From: Clostridium sp.
GTDB taxonomy: Bacteria; Bacillota; Clostridia; Clostridiales; Clostridiaceae
NCBI GenBank assembly: GCA_022773025.1
Contig: JALEZF010000017.1
Coordinates: forward strand, 1 to 47,750
Direction: 5' to 3'
Length of the DNA: 47,750 nucleotides
The stretch's first letter is position 1, and every line of letters begins with the position of its first letter. The position numbers and the translations under genes were made by a program. Positions 8,207-16,063 of the stretch are shown here, one piece after another. The notes beneath the pieces are model-generated. The model was not told the DNA's origin and did not search any database. It saw only the letters and a list, made by a program, of their open reading frames with translations.

Positions 8207-10531
8207 ATGTTTTCAAAAGGCACTACCACTAAAATTTTAAGTATTTGTACAATTTTTACGTCTATAATCTATATAATTTGGCGAACTTTTTTCACTCTTC
8301 CTTTTGGATTTGGTTTTCTTCCAATGACTTTAGGAATTTTACTTCTAGTAGTAGAAATCATAGGCATGTTTGAATCTGCAATTCACTTTTACAATATGAC
8401 AGGTATAGAGGTTCCTGAAAAACCTGAAATGATTAAAAGCCTTTTTCCTGATATAGATGTATTTGTAGCTACATATAATGAACCTTCTGATCTTTTATAT
8501 AAAACAATAAATGGATGCCTTAACATGGATTATCCTGATAAAAGTTTAGTTCACATTTATATATGTGATGATGGGAATAGAGCTGAAGTTAAAGCTTTAG
8601 CAAAAAAAATGGGAGTTAACTATATAACTCGTGAAGAAAGAGAACATGCAAAGGCAGGAAATTTAAATAATGCTTTAAGTAAAACCTCTTCTCCACTTAT
8701 AGTTACCTTTGACGCGGATATGATTCCGATGAGTGATTTTCTGATGACTTGTGTACCTTATTTTTATGGTGATGAAAAAATCGGATTTATACAATTACCT
8801 CAAAGTTTTTATAATCCCGACCTTTTTCAATATAACCTTTACTCAGAAAATAGAATACCAAATGAACAAGATTACTTTTATAGAGACATACAAGTGGCCA
8901 AAAATAAAACTAATTCTGTAATCTACGGAGGGTCTAATACAGTCCTTGCTAGACAGGCCTTAGAAGAGATAGGTGGCTTTTATACAGGAACTATCACTGA
9001 GGATTTTGCTACAGGTCTTTTAATAGAAAGTAGTGGCTATCGTTGTTATGCATTAGATGAAATCCATGCATCAGGACTCTCTCCATCAGATTTAAAAAAC
9101 CTTGTAAGCCAGCGTTCACGTTGGGCGAGAGGCTGTATCAAAACAGGCAGAAAAGTTAACATACTTTTTAGACGTGGTCTTACCTTTTCTCAAAGGATGA
9201 GCTACTCTGCTTCAGTTTCGTACTGGTATTTCGGTTTTAAGCGGTTAGCTTATATAATGAGTCCAATTTTATTCTCCGTATTTAATATAATGGTAGTTAA
9301 ATGTGATATAGTTCAAATACTTTTATTTTGGCTTCCTATGTATTTGTTTACTCAAGCTTCTCTTAAGAAGCTTTCGAGAAATATACGTACATTAAAATGG
9401 ACAAGCGTTTATGAAACAATACTTTTTCCTACTCTTATTATTCCAGTATTCTTAGAGACCTTTGGAATCTCTCAGAAGAAATTTGTTGTTACAAAAAAGG
9501 AGCGCTCTAGGGATGAGGAAAAATTAGATCATCTACGTTTTGCAATACCTCATATAATTCTTGCAATATTATCCTTTATAGGTATTGGTAACTCCATAAG
9601 ACTCATGTTTACTACGGGTTCTCCTGGATATATAGTAGTACTGTTTTGGCTTGTTTCTAACCTTTATAGCATTTTCATGGCTCTTTTCTTCCTTCTAGGA
9701 AGAAATATGTTTAGAAATAGTGAGCGATTTCAAATTAAGTGTCAATGCAACCTTCATTTGGATGATAAAAATACTATGACCTGTGAAACATTTGATATTT
9801 CGGAAGGCGGAGTTTCAATAATAACTTCTTTTCCTGAATATATTAATCCAGAAGAAGATATAAAAATTTTTTTATCAGACTCCAAATATAGCTGTGAATT
9901 TTATGGGAACATAGTTCAAGTAGATATGAAAGATGATAAATGGAAGTATTCCTTTAAGATAAACAAGATAGACCCTGAAGATTATAAAGATTTGCTTCAT
10001 ATAATTTATGACAGAGTTCCACCTACAACTCACGAAATAGTTGAAGACAGCATTTATGAAGATTTATTTTTAAATATAAATAAAAGAAAGAAAAAGAACA
10101 TTCCTTTTTCTCGAAAGCTCCCTAGAATACCGCTGTCATTAGAAATTAAAGCTTTTGATGACCATAAAAACGCCTATAATTTCACTTTATTAAATTTCAA
10201 CTATCAATATATGATGCTTAAGAGCTCAGACATAGGTGAATTTGAGAATCTATCTATTCCTATAGAAAATAATTTCATAAAGCTTCAAGCTCATGATACT
10301 TTAGCAAATCAAGTTGATGCTAGGTCATGTTCTCAAAATGGATATGAAAAGCATACAAAGCTCTTTAAAATCACCAATTATCAGGAGCTTATAAATTCCG
10401 ATAGCTTTCAAGACCTAGTTGCTTCATGGATGAATCTAAGCAAGGAAAATTTAAAAAATGAAGCAAAAAAATCTGCTGACATTAACACTAAAAATCAAGA
10501 TGAGGACTTTGATGAAATGTCCTTAATATAA
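8207..10531 (+). CDS. ccsA: Cellulose synthase catalytic subunit (BcsA/CcsA-like) with c-di-GMP-binding PilZ domain
   Basis: Membrane family-2 glycosyltransferase that should polymerise glucose from UDP-glucose and extrude the chain. N-terminal TM helices (residues about 8-65) are followed by GT motifs CDDGN, HAKAGNLNNAL, DAD (TFDADM), TED (ITEDFATG) and QRSRWARG (the QxxRW motif), then more TM helices. A PilZ domain follows with the RxxxR switch (RNSER, about 505-509) and DISEGG (about 527-532), so c-di-GMP activation is expected. The C-terminal 180 residues contain a second PilZ-like beta region (KLPRIPLSLEIKAF) in which the D/NxSxxG motif is replaced by NFNYQYM, so it is probably not a ligand site. 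GGAGG precedes the ATG. It is the first gene of a four-gene operon resembling the clostridial ccs cluster. The exact glycan is inferred. Confidence 0.9.
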   Translation: MFSKGTTTKILSICTIFTSIIYIIWRTFFTLPFGFGFLPMTLGILLLVVEIIGMFESAIHFYNMTGIEVPEKPEMIKSLFPDIDVFVATYNEPSDLLYKTINGCLNMDYPDKSLVHIYICDDGNRAEVKALAKKMGVNYITREEREHAKAGNLNNALSKTSSPLIVTFDADMIPMSDFLMTCVPYFYGDEKIGFIQLPQSFYNPDLFQYNLYSENRIPNEQDYFYRDIQVAKNKTNSVIYGGSNTVLARQALEEIGGFYTGTITEDFATGLLIESSGYRCYALDEIHASGLSPSDLKNLVSQRSRWARGCIKTGRKVNILFRRGLTFSQRMSYSASVSYWYFGFKRLAYIMSPILFSVFNIMVVKCDIVQILLFWLPMYLFTQASLKKLSRNIRTLKWTSVYETILFPTLIIPVFLETFGISQKKFVVTKKERSRDEEKLDHLRFAIPHIILAILSFIGIGNSIRLMFTTGSPGYIVVLFWLVSNLYSIFMALFFLLGRNMFRNSERFQIKCQCNLHLDDKNTMTCETFDISEGGVSIITSFPEYINPEEDIKIFLSDSKYSCEFYGNIVQVDMKDDKWKYSFKINKIDPEDYKDLLHIIYDRVPPTTHEIVEDSIYEDLFLNINKRKKKNIPFSRKLPRIPLSLEIKAFDDHKNAYNFTLLNFNYQYMMLKSSDIGEFENLSIPIENNFIKLQAHDTLANQVDARSCSQNGYEKHTKLFKITNYQELINSDSFQDLVASWMNLSKENLKNEAKKSADINTKNQDEDFDEMSLI

Positions 10532-10567
10532 ATTGTACTATTTTTTACGAGAGGAGCCTTGCAGCAA

Positions 10568-11695
10568 ATGAAGAAATCTTTAAAACTCATGTCACTGTTT
10601 TGTGTGATTTTTTCCATAATTATATATTCAAATAGTACCTTAGCCTATGCTGAAGTCTCTAAGGAAAATTTCAATTCAACAATGACTAAAGATTTAAAAA
10701 CATGGAACGATGGTCCAACAATTCACCTTAATTACGACTCCTTAAATGGAGTAAATATAAAAACATCCACTGGGGGGCTTTCAGAGGGCTATTATTCTTC
10801 ATATATATTTCAATCAACTGAAAGCTATAAAAACGGAGACTCTAGCTTAAGTCCTTTAGCTAGTAACTGGTCCTCTTATGAGGGTGTCTCCTTTCACATT
10901 AAAAATAACAGCAGCAAAGCAAAGATTAATATTTCTCTTTTAGATAAAAGCCTGGGAAAGCTCTCTGTAATAGATGATAATCCTGTGGTCTTAAAAGAAG
11001 GAGCTACTTCTCTAGTGTCTTATGTAAGAAACAATACTATATCTCTGCCTGCTGATTTTGACGGCATTATATATATACCTTTTTCATCTATGCGTGATGA
11101 TGATGAAAAATTTAAAGGAGTTCAATCCTTCGGCATTACAATTTTAAATAAGGAAAATGAAGAAACAAATATTTCTATTAGGGATTTTTCTCTATTCACT
11201 TCTGATGACACTTTAGAGATGGACAAACTAATTGGAATTTCTATAATAGGGAAAACTGTTATTACTATCCCTACTGCTGGTTCTTCCATATTTCAATATA
11301 GTGCTAAAGTTAGAGATTTAAAAAACAATTCCATTGATCAAGAGGTTTCCTTCTATTTAAAAGAATCTATTGAGGGAGTTGAACTAAAAAATCAAGGAAC
11401 TTTATCTCTAAATAATAAGGCTAAACCTGGTTCTATAAGGCTTTATGCTTCCTCTAATAAAGGCAATAATTCAATAGGCTATATAGATTTAGAAATCGTA
11501 GAAAAGGATATGAGTAATCTCACATCTTTAGAGGATGGGATAGTTCTTACTATACCAGAGCCAGAAGAAATGAAGAATTATAATGAAGTTTACAGCTGGC
11601 TCTTGAGTGATAAGAATAAGAATTATATCTTAATGGGTACAGGTATATCCGCTATAATATTTTCCTTTATTCTTTTTAAAATACTAAAATCATAA
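10568..11695 (+). CDS. ccsB: Secreted, C-terminally anchored polysaccharide synthase partner (CcsB-like)
   Basis: The protein begins with a signal peptide (MKKSLKLMSLFCVIFSII...LAYA) and ends with one transmembrane helix (about 350-372) and a short basic tail, so it is an outside-facing membrane-anchored protein. The middle (about 35-210) reads like a jelly-roll carbohydrate-binding or CIA30-type sandwich (EGVSFHIKNNS, DGIIYIPFSSM, FGITILN). A second beta domain follows, with Ig-like SIRLYASSNKG. It sits 36 bp after the synthase, where BcsB-type partners usually lie, so I infer that it guides the nascent chain. I chose ATG 10568 because it gives a clean signal peptide; the TTG at 10559 is also possible. 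Sequence is poorly conserved and CcsB identity rests mainly on context. Confidence 0.7.
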   Translation: MKKSLKLMSLFCVIFSIIIYSNSTLAYAEVSKENFNSTMTKDLKTWNDGPTIHLNYDSLNGVNIKTSTGGLSEGYYSSYIFQSTESYKNGDSSLSPLASNWSSYEGVSFHIKNNSSKAKINISLLDKSLGKLSVIDDNPVVLKEGATSLVSYVRNNTISLPADFDGIIYIPFSSMRDDDEKFKGVQSFGITILNKENEETNISIRDFSLFTSDDTLEMDKLIGISIIGKTVITIPTAGSSIFQYSAKVRDLKNNSIDQEVSFYLKESIEGVELKNQGTLSLNNKAKPGSIRLYASSNKGNNSIGYIDLEIVEKDMSNLTSLEDGIVLTIPEPEEMKNYNEVYSWLLSDKNKNYILMGTGISAIIFSFILFKILKS

Positions 11696-11708
11696 GGAGG
11701 AGAAGCTT

Positions 11709-13130
11709 TTGGTTTTTTCAAGTGTACCTTTTTTATTTTATTTTTTACCATTAGTTTTAATAATTTATTATTGTTCTTTTTTCTCCAAGGGCCTGAAAAA
11801 CTCAGTTTTGCTTATTTTCAGCTTATTCTTCTATGCCTTTGGAGAGCCGAAATTTGTATTATTAATGATACTTTCAATACTAGTGAATTACTTTTTAGGC
11901 CTTCTTATAGATAGATTTAAATCTAATCATAGTAAAGCCAAATTAATTCTTATAATAGCCCTAATATACAACTTAGGGATGCTATTTGTATTTAAATACC
12001 TTACATTCTTTTTAGAAAACTTTAATATATATTCTAAAGTCATGGTCCATGTTCCAAAGATAGTTCTGCCTATCGGTATATCATTTTTTACCTTTCAGGC
12101 ATTGTCCTATGTTATAGATGTTTATAGAGGTGATGCTAAAGTTCAGAAAAGTCTCTTAAACATAGGTCTTTATATATCTTTCTTTCCTCAATTAGTTGCA
12201 GGACCTATAGTAAGATATACAACCATAGAGGAGCAAATAAATAATCGAACTGAAACCTTCACTAAATTTTCTGTTGGAACCTGCAGATTTATAGTGGGAT
12301 TATCTAAAAAGGTTTTGATATCAAATACTATGGCCATAATAGTAGATCATGCATTTTCAATGAGCTCTATAGCCCCTATTTCTACAAGCTATGCATGGCT
12401 TGGCGCCATAGCTTATACTCTTCAGATATATTTTGACTTCTCAGGATATTCTGATATGGCTATAGGCCTTGGTCTTATGTTTGGTTTTAAATTTGATGAA
12501 AACTTTAATTACCCATATATCTCAAAATCCATCAGCGAATTTTGGAGAAGGTGGCATATATCTCTTGGTACTTGGTTTAAGGATTACGTATACTTCCCTC
12601 TAGGAGGTTCACGAGTACGCAATAAGGATAAAATGATTAAAAATCTTTTCATAGTTTGGATTCTTACAGGTATATGGCATGGTGCTGAGTGGACATTTTT
12701 AGTATGGGGATTATGGCACTTTACTCTTATTGCCTTTGAAAAAGTAACCAACTTTCATAGATCCAATAAGCATCCAATTTTAAGAACTATATATGTTCTT
12801 TTTGTAGTTGTAATAGGATGGGTGATCTTTAGGTCTCCAAACTTAAAGGAAGCTGGTACATACTTAGGTTCTATGTTTGGCCTTAATGGAGCTCCCCTTT
12901 GGTCTAAGGAAACTATTATGTTTTTAAGAGAGTATGGCATCTACCTTGCTTTAGGTATTTTATTCTCTACCCCTATAGCTAATAGAATAAATAAAAAGCT
13001 TGCCTCTAGAGTAAAACTAAGCTCAGTTATAGATTTTATTTATCCTATAGTTCTTATGATTTTATTCTTTATATGCGTCACAAACTTAGTTAAAAGCGTT
13101 TATAACCCATTTATATACTTTAATTTCTAG
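11709..13130 (+). CDS. ccsH: MBOAT O-acyltransferase (AlgI/CcsH-like)
   Basis: Polytopic membrane O-acyltransferase of about 473 aa that passes acetyl groups across the membrane for polysaccharide acetylation. Diagnostic blocks are the N-terminus MVFSSVPFLFYFLPLVL, the DFSGYSDMAIGLGLMFGF segment, EFWRRWHISLGTWFKDYVYF, and the catalytic histidine in TGIWHGAEWTF. The TTG start has AAGGAGGAG upstream, 13 bp after the previous gene, so translation is tightly coupled. With the AlgX/AlgJ-like gene behind it, the pair should acetylate the product of the synthase. DltB is the alternative family member, but no dlt genes are nearby and the AlgX-type partner favours polysaccharide acetylation. Confidence 0.9.
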   Translation: MVFSSVPFLFYFLPLVLIIYYCSFFSKGLKNSVLLIFSLFFYAFGEPKFVLLMILSILVNYFLGLLIDRFKSNHSKAKLILIIALIYNLGMLFVFKYLTFFLENFNIYSKVMVHVPKIVLPIGISFFTFQALSYVIDVYRGDAKVQKSLLNIGLYISFFPQLVAGPIVRYTTIEEQINNRTETFTKFSVGTCRFIVGLSKKVLISNTMAIIVDHAFSMSSIAPISTSYAWLGAIAYTLQIYFDFSGYSDMAIGLGLMFGFKFDENFNYPYISKSISEFWRRWHISLGTWFKDYVYFPLGGSRVRNKDKMIKNLFIVWILTGIWHGAEWTFLVWGLWHFTLIAFEKVTNFHRSNKHPILRTIYVLFVVVIGWVIFRSPNLKEAGTYLGSMFGLNGAPLWSKETIMFLREYGIYLALGILFSTPIANRINKKLASRVKLSSVIDFIYPIVLMILFFICVTNLVKSVYNPFIYFNF

Positions 13131-13184
13131 GGTTAAATGCTCATAGTATAAAATATTTCAAAACTAGAGGTGATTATAAAAAAT

Positions 13185-14381
13185 ATGGATTACAAGATAT
13201 TTTTCAGAAAATATATAACAACAATATTGTTCCTTGTAATGCTGTTTACTTTTTCCTATAAAACCTTAGTAAATTCTTATAGTCCTATAAAGGAAAGTAT
13301 AAATTTTCAAAGTTCTTTAAAGGAAAACATAAAGAGTGTTGAAACTGCTATGAAGGAAAATGTCTATGGCAGGTACGGTTTTATAGAGGCTTACGGCTAT
13401 ATGCAAAGACTTATGAATAAAGATGAAGTATCAAATTTCGAAGTTGTAAAAGATAAAAATGACTTTCTCCATTACTCATACTTTGCAACTGGTCCTAACG
13501 AAACAGATTTTTTAGTATCAAGGATGAAATCTCTAAAAGAAAGCATAAAAAATCCTGATACAAAGCTTGCATATATAATGACTCCTGACAAGTATATAAA
13601 AGGTTATACGGAGTTCAAATCTGGTATGCCATACAGCTATGCCAATGAAACTGCTGATAACTTTCTTTATGGACTTAAGGAAAATCATATAGATTATCTT
13701 GATCTGCGTGAAAATATAAAATCCAGCGGAATTCCAATGGATAAATTATTTTTTAAGACAGACCACCACTGGACTATAGAAACATCCTTTTGGGGATTTC
13801 AACAGATTGTACGCTTTATAAATAATAATTTTCAGGTAAATTTAGATCCTGAGAACTTTTATACTGACAAAGAAAACTATAATTCTTTAGAGTATAAAGG
13901 AGTATATCTAGGTTCCATGGGAAGAAAGACAGGACTTGCTTATGATGGGCTAGATGACTTTACTATAATATATCCTAAATTTGATACCTCCTATATATTT
14001 CAATATACTGATGGAGAAAACTACACTCTTCAAGGAAATTTTGAGGATGCTTTATTTTCCGCTCATGCCTTTAGACGTGAAGATGATTTATATAACGCGG
14101 ATAAATATTTTGCATATTTAAAAGGGAACTATCCTTTTGGCCATATAATAAATACCAAAAATTCTGAAGGTCCAAAAGCTTTATTCGTAAAGGATTCTAT
14201 GATGGTTCCACCTATATCATTTTTGTCATCTATGTTTTCGGAAATATATATAGTTGACCCAAGATATTACATGGAGGATATTCCAGCTTTAATAAATAGT
14301 CTTCCTTTAGATTTTGTATTTGTATCCTTTTACCCACAAAACTTAGTAGATGAATTTTTCCCTTTCTTTAAGGAAAAATAA
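13185..14381 (+). CDS. ccsI: AlgX/AlgJ-like SGNH-fold acetyltransferase (CcsI-like)
   Basis: Type II membrane protein with an N-terminal anchor (about residues 10-30) and an extracytoplasmic SGNH-hydrolase-like domain. The family's catalytic Asp-x-His block is visible as FFKTDHHWT (about 185-193), and a KDSMM motif near residue 335 is the likely nucleophile-serine position (GDS in relatives). Such proteins accept acetyl groups from the MBOAT partner and put them on the polymer. I chose ATG 13185 because AGAGGTGAT lies about 10 nt upstream; GTG 13170 overlaps that site. It is the last gene of the operon and is followed by a strong terminator. Confidence 0.82.
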   Translation: MDYKIFFRKYITTILFLVMLFTFSYKTLVNSYSPIKESINFQSSLKENIKSVETAMKENVYGRYGFIEAYGYMQRLMNKDEVSNFEVVKDKNDFLHYSYFATGPNETDFLVSRMKSLKESIKNPDTKLAYIMTPDKYIKGYTEFKSGMPYSYANETADNFLYGLKENHIDYLDLRENIKSSGIPMDKLFFKTDHHWTIETSFWGFQQIVRFINNNFQVNLDPENFYTDKENYNSLEYKGVYLGSMGRKTGLAYDGLDDFTIIYPKFDTSYIFQYTDGENYTLQGNFEDALFSAHAFRREDDLYNADKYFAYLKGNYPFGHIINTKNSEGPKALFVKDSMMVPPISFLSSMFSEIYIVDPRYYMEDIPALINSLPLDFVFVSFYPQNLVDEFFPFFKEK

Positions 14382-14387
14382 AAATGA

Positions 14388-14424
14388 AACTCCAGCATAA
14401 CGATTATTTAATCATGCTGGAGTT
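14388..14424. terminator. Bidirectional terminator between the ccs operon and the unknown operon
   Basis: Arms AACTCCAGCAT (14388-14398) and ATGCTGGAGTT (14414-14424), with TTTTTATTTT after it on plus and TTTCATTTTTATTTT on minus. It serves two convergent transcription units. Confidence 0.9.
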
Positions 14425-14442
14425 TTTATTTTGAAAATGACT

Positions 14443-14931
14443 TTACCAAATCAGCTCTATATCTTCATTTTCCTTCTTATAATAAGCTATGACTTCATCT
14501 AAAAATCTTTTAATATTCTTTTTGCTAAACATAACATGAGTTATATCCCTTTGAAGACCGCTTTTAGTATGTATTTCTAAGGTTATATCATCACTAGAAT
14601 TATCGTAATAAGTATAGTCTATATCCTCATATCTTATCATAAATTCCTTGTATTTATTCTTTGGAGTCTTTACGTAAATAGCAGTGGTTGTAAAGATTAT
14701 CCCCTCTGCTACTGTTCCCCAATCTGAAAGATAGCATATTACATCACTTCTCTCATCTCTTCCGTTTATTATATCCTTCATTATGTCGTCCATTAATTTG
14801 CAGGTTCTGCTCTTATTATAGGAAAATCCAACATCAGGGGAAGACCACAGTTTTGTCCTGATAAGAAATCCATTTTCTTCATTTATATCATATATAAGCT
14901 TTTCTAAATATTCCTTCTTTGACGTACTCAT
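14443..14931 (-). CDS. Unknown 162-aa protein, third gene of an uncharacterised three-gene operon
   Basis: I do not recognise a named family. The protein is soluble with no signal or membrane segment. The centre alternates short beta-like strands (GIIFTTTAIYVKTPKNKYKEF, IRYEDIDYTYY, DITLEIHTKSG) and ends in an amphipathic helix (KKNIKRFLDEVIAYYKK). That order, strands then one C-terminal helix, resembles bacterial PH-like domains that bind membranes or peptides. It starts 39 bp after the pore-like gene (AAGGAG about 10 nt upstream of ATG), so it is co-transcribed with it. A role as sensor, adaptor or immunity partner of the two larger proteins is inference. Confidence 0.75.
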   Translation of the reverse strand: MSTSKKEYLEKLIYDINEENGFLIRTKLWSSPDVGFSYNKSRTCKLMDDIMKDIINGRDERSDVICYLSDWGTVAEGIIFTTTAIYVKTPKNKYKEFMIRYEDIDYTYYDNSSDDITLEIHTKSGLQRDITHVMFSKKNIKRFLDEVIAYYKKENEDIELIW

Positions 14932-14970
14932 TTTCTTTTAGCTCCTTACTCTTTTGTAAATAAACTTTTC

Positions 14971-16005
14971 TTATATTGAATTAAGGTTTTTCAAATAATT
15001 TTCTCCATCCCTTATAAGAGCTTCTGTAGCGTCATCTAATTCTCCATTTTCCTTTAGTAGGGATGTATCTAATATTGATTTTATTGTTTGAGCCACCTGA
15101 ACACATTTATATATGTCCTGTTTTTCTAAGGTGCTATAACTGTTCCAGTCACAGCCTTTTTCTTCTAAAGTCTTTACCATTAAATCTACATATTTAACTA
15201 AATGCTTATCAAGGTTCTTCAGTAGTTCAGTAATTTGATTTGCTCTTATAAATACAGCTTTAAGTGCAAGGCCTATATTTTTAGCCTGAGCTTTGAAGGC
15301 TATAGCCTTGTCATAATTGCCATAGGAATCATTTAATGCCGTCCTAGATTTACTAGCAAATATGGCCCCTCCTACAGCAAGAGCTGGTCCCACAACAAGA
15401 CCTCCTAAAACTGCCATTCCTCCAGCCATTCCAAAGCCTCCTGCACTAAGTGCACCTCCACCAAGCCAAGCTAAAGTTGCATTTACTGCGGCAGCTCCTG
15501 ATAGTGTTCCTATAGCTGTACCTGTTGTAGCAGTTACTATAACACCTCCAAGGCCACTCATAACTACACTGTAAGTTCCATAAGCTAATAGAGCACCTGA
15601 ACCTATAGCTGCAAGTCCATTTACAGCAATTTCTTTTGCTTCAAAAGATGCCTCTTTAAGCTTTTTAAAATTCTCACTAGATGAATCGAAATTTTTTAGT
15701 TCATCTATACCTTCAGATTCTTTCAGATTAATATTTTTTATCTTTTCAAAATTTACTATAAAATCATTTATAGATGTAGTAAGAATTTTTATCTTTTCAC
15801 GTCCAAGACTCTCTATAGCACCTTTACTTTTATCCTTTGCCATAGCTATAAAATTCTCTGCCTCTTTTGCTACAGCTGAAGCTGCTTCGTTCACCTCTTC
15901 TGCTTCATTCATATTCTTTTTAGCTTCTACTCCATCTTTAATTCCTTTTCCTGCAGCTGCTGTGGCTGCTACTCCTAAGATAACTGGTATAAGCGGTAAT
16001 GGCAT
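14971..16005 (-). CDS. Unknown 344-aa helical protein with long glycine-rich hydrophobic core (pore-former-like)
   Basis: The layout is a short hydrophobic start (MPLPLIPVILGVAATAAAGKG), then an acidic/basic helical arm (about 30-120). A run of about 80 almost uncharged glycine/alanine/valine residues (about 127-215, e.g. SAGGFGMAGGMAVLGGLVVG) follows, then a second helical arm (about 225-344). Helix, hydrophobic hairpin, helix is the architecture of alpha-helical pore-forming toxins and of some membrane-acting effectors, but I see no motif that assigns it to a named family. There is no signal peptidase site, so it is probably cytoplasmic or inner-membrane. RBS GGGAGGAT precedes the ATG. It lies 58 bp after the 523-aa gene and 39 bp before the 162-aa gene. 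Confidence 0.78.
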   Translation of the reverse strand: MPLPLIPVILGVAATAAAGKGIKDGVEAKKNMNEAEEVNEAASAVAKEAENFIAMAKDKSKGAIESLGREKIKILTTSINDFIVNFEKIKNINLKESEGIDELKNFDSSSENFKKLKEASFEAKEIAVNGLAAIGSGALLAYGTYSVVMSGLGGVIVTATTGTAIGTLSGAAAVNATLAWLGGGALSAGGFGMAGGMAVLGGLVVGPALAVGGAIFASKSRTALNDSYGNYDKAIAFKAQAKNIGLALKAVFIRANQITELLKNLDKHLVKYVDLMVKTLEEKGCDWNSYSTLEKQDIYKCVQVAQTIKSILDTSLLKENGELDDATEALIRDGENYLKNLNSI

Positions 16006-16063
16006 AACTTTTATCCTCCCTTGTAATCTAGTAATATATATTTATGAAATATAATTTATATAT

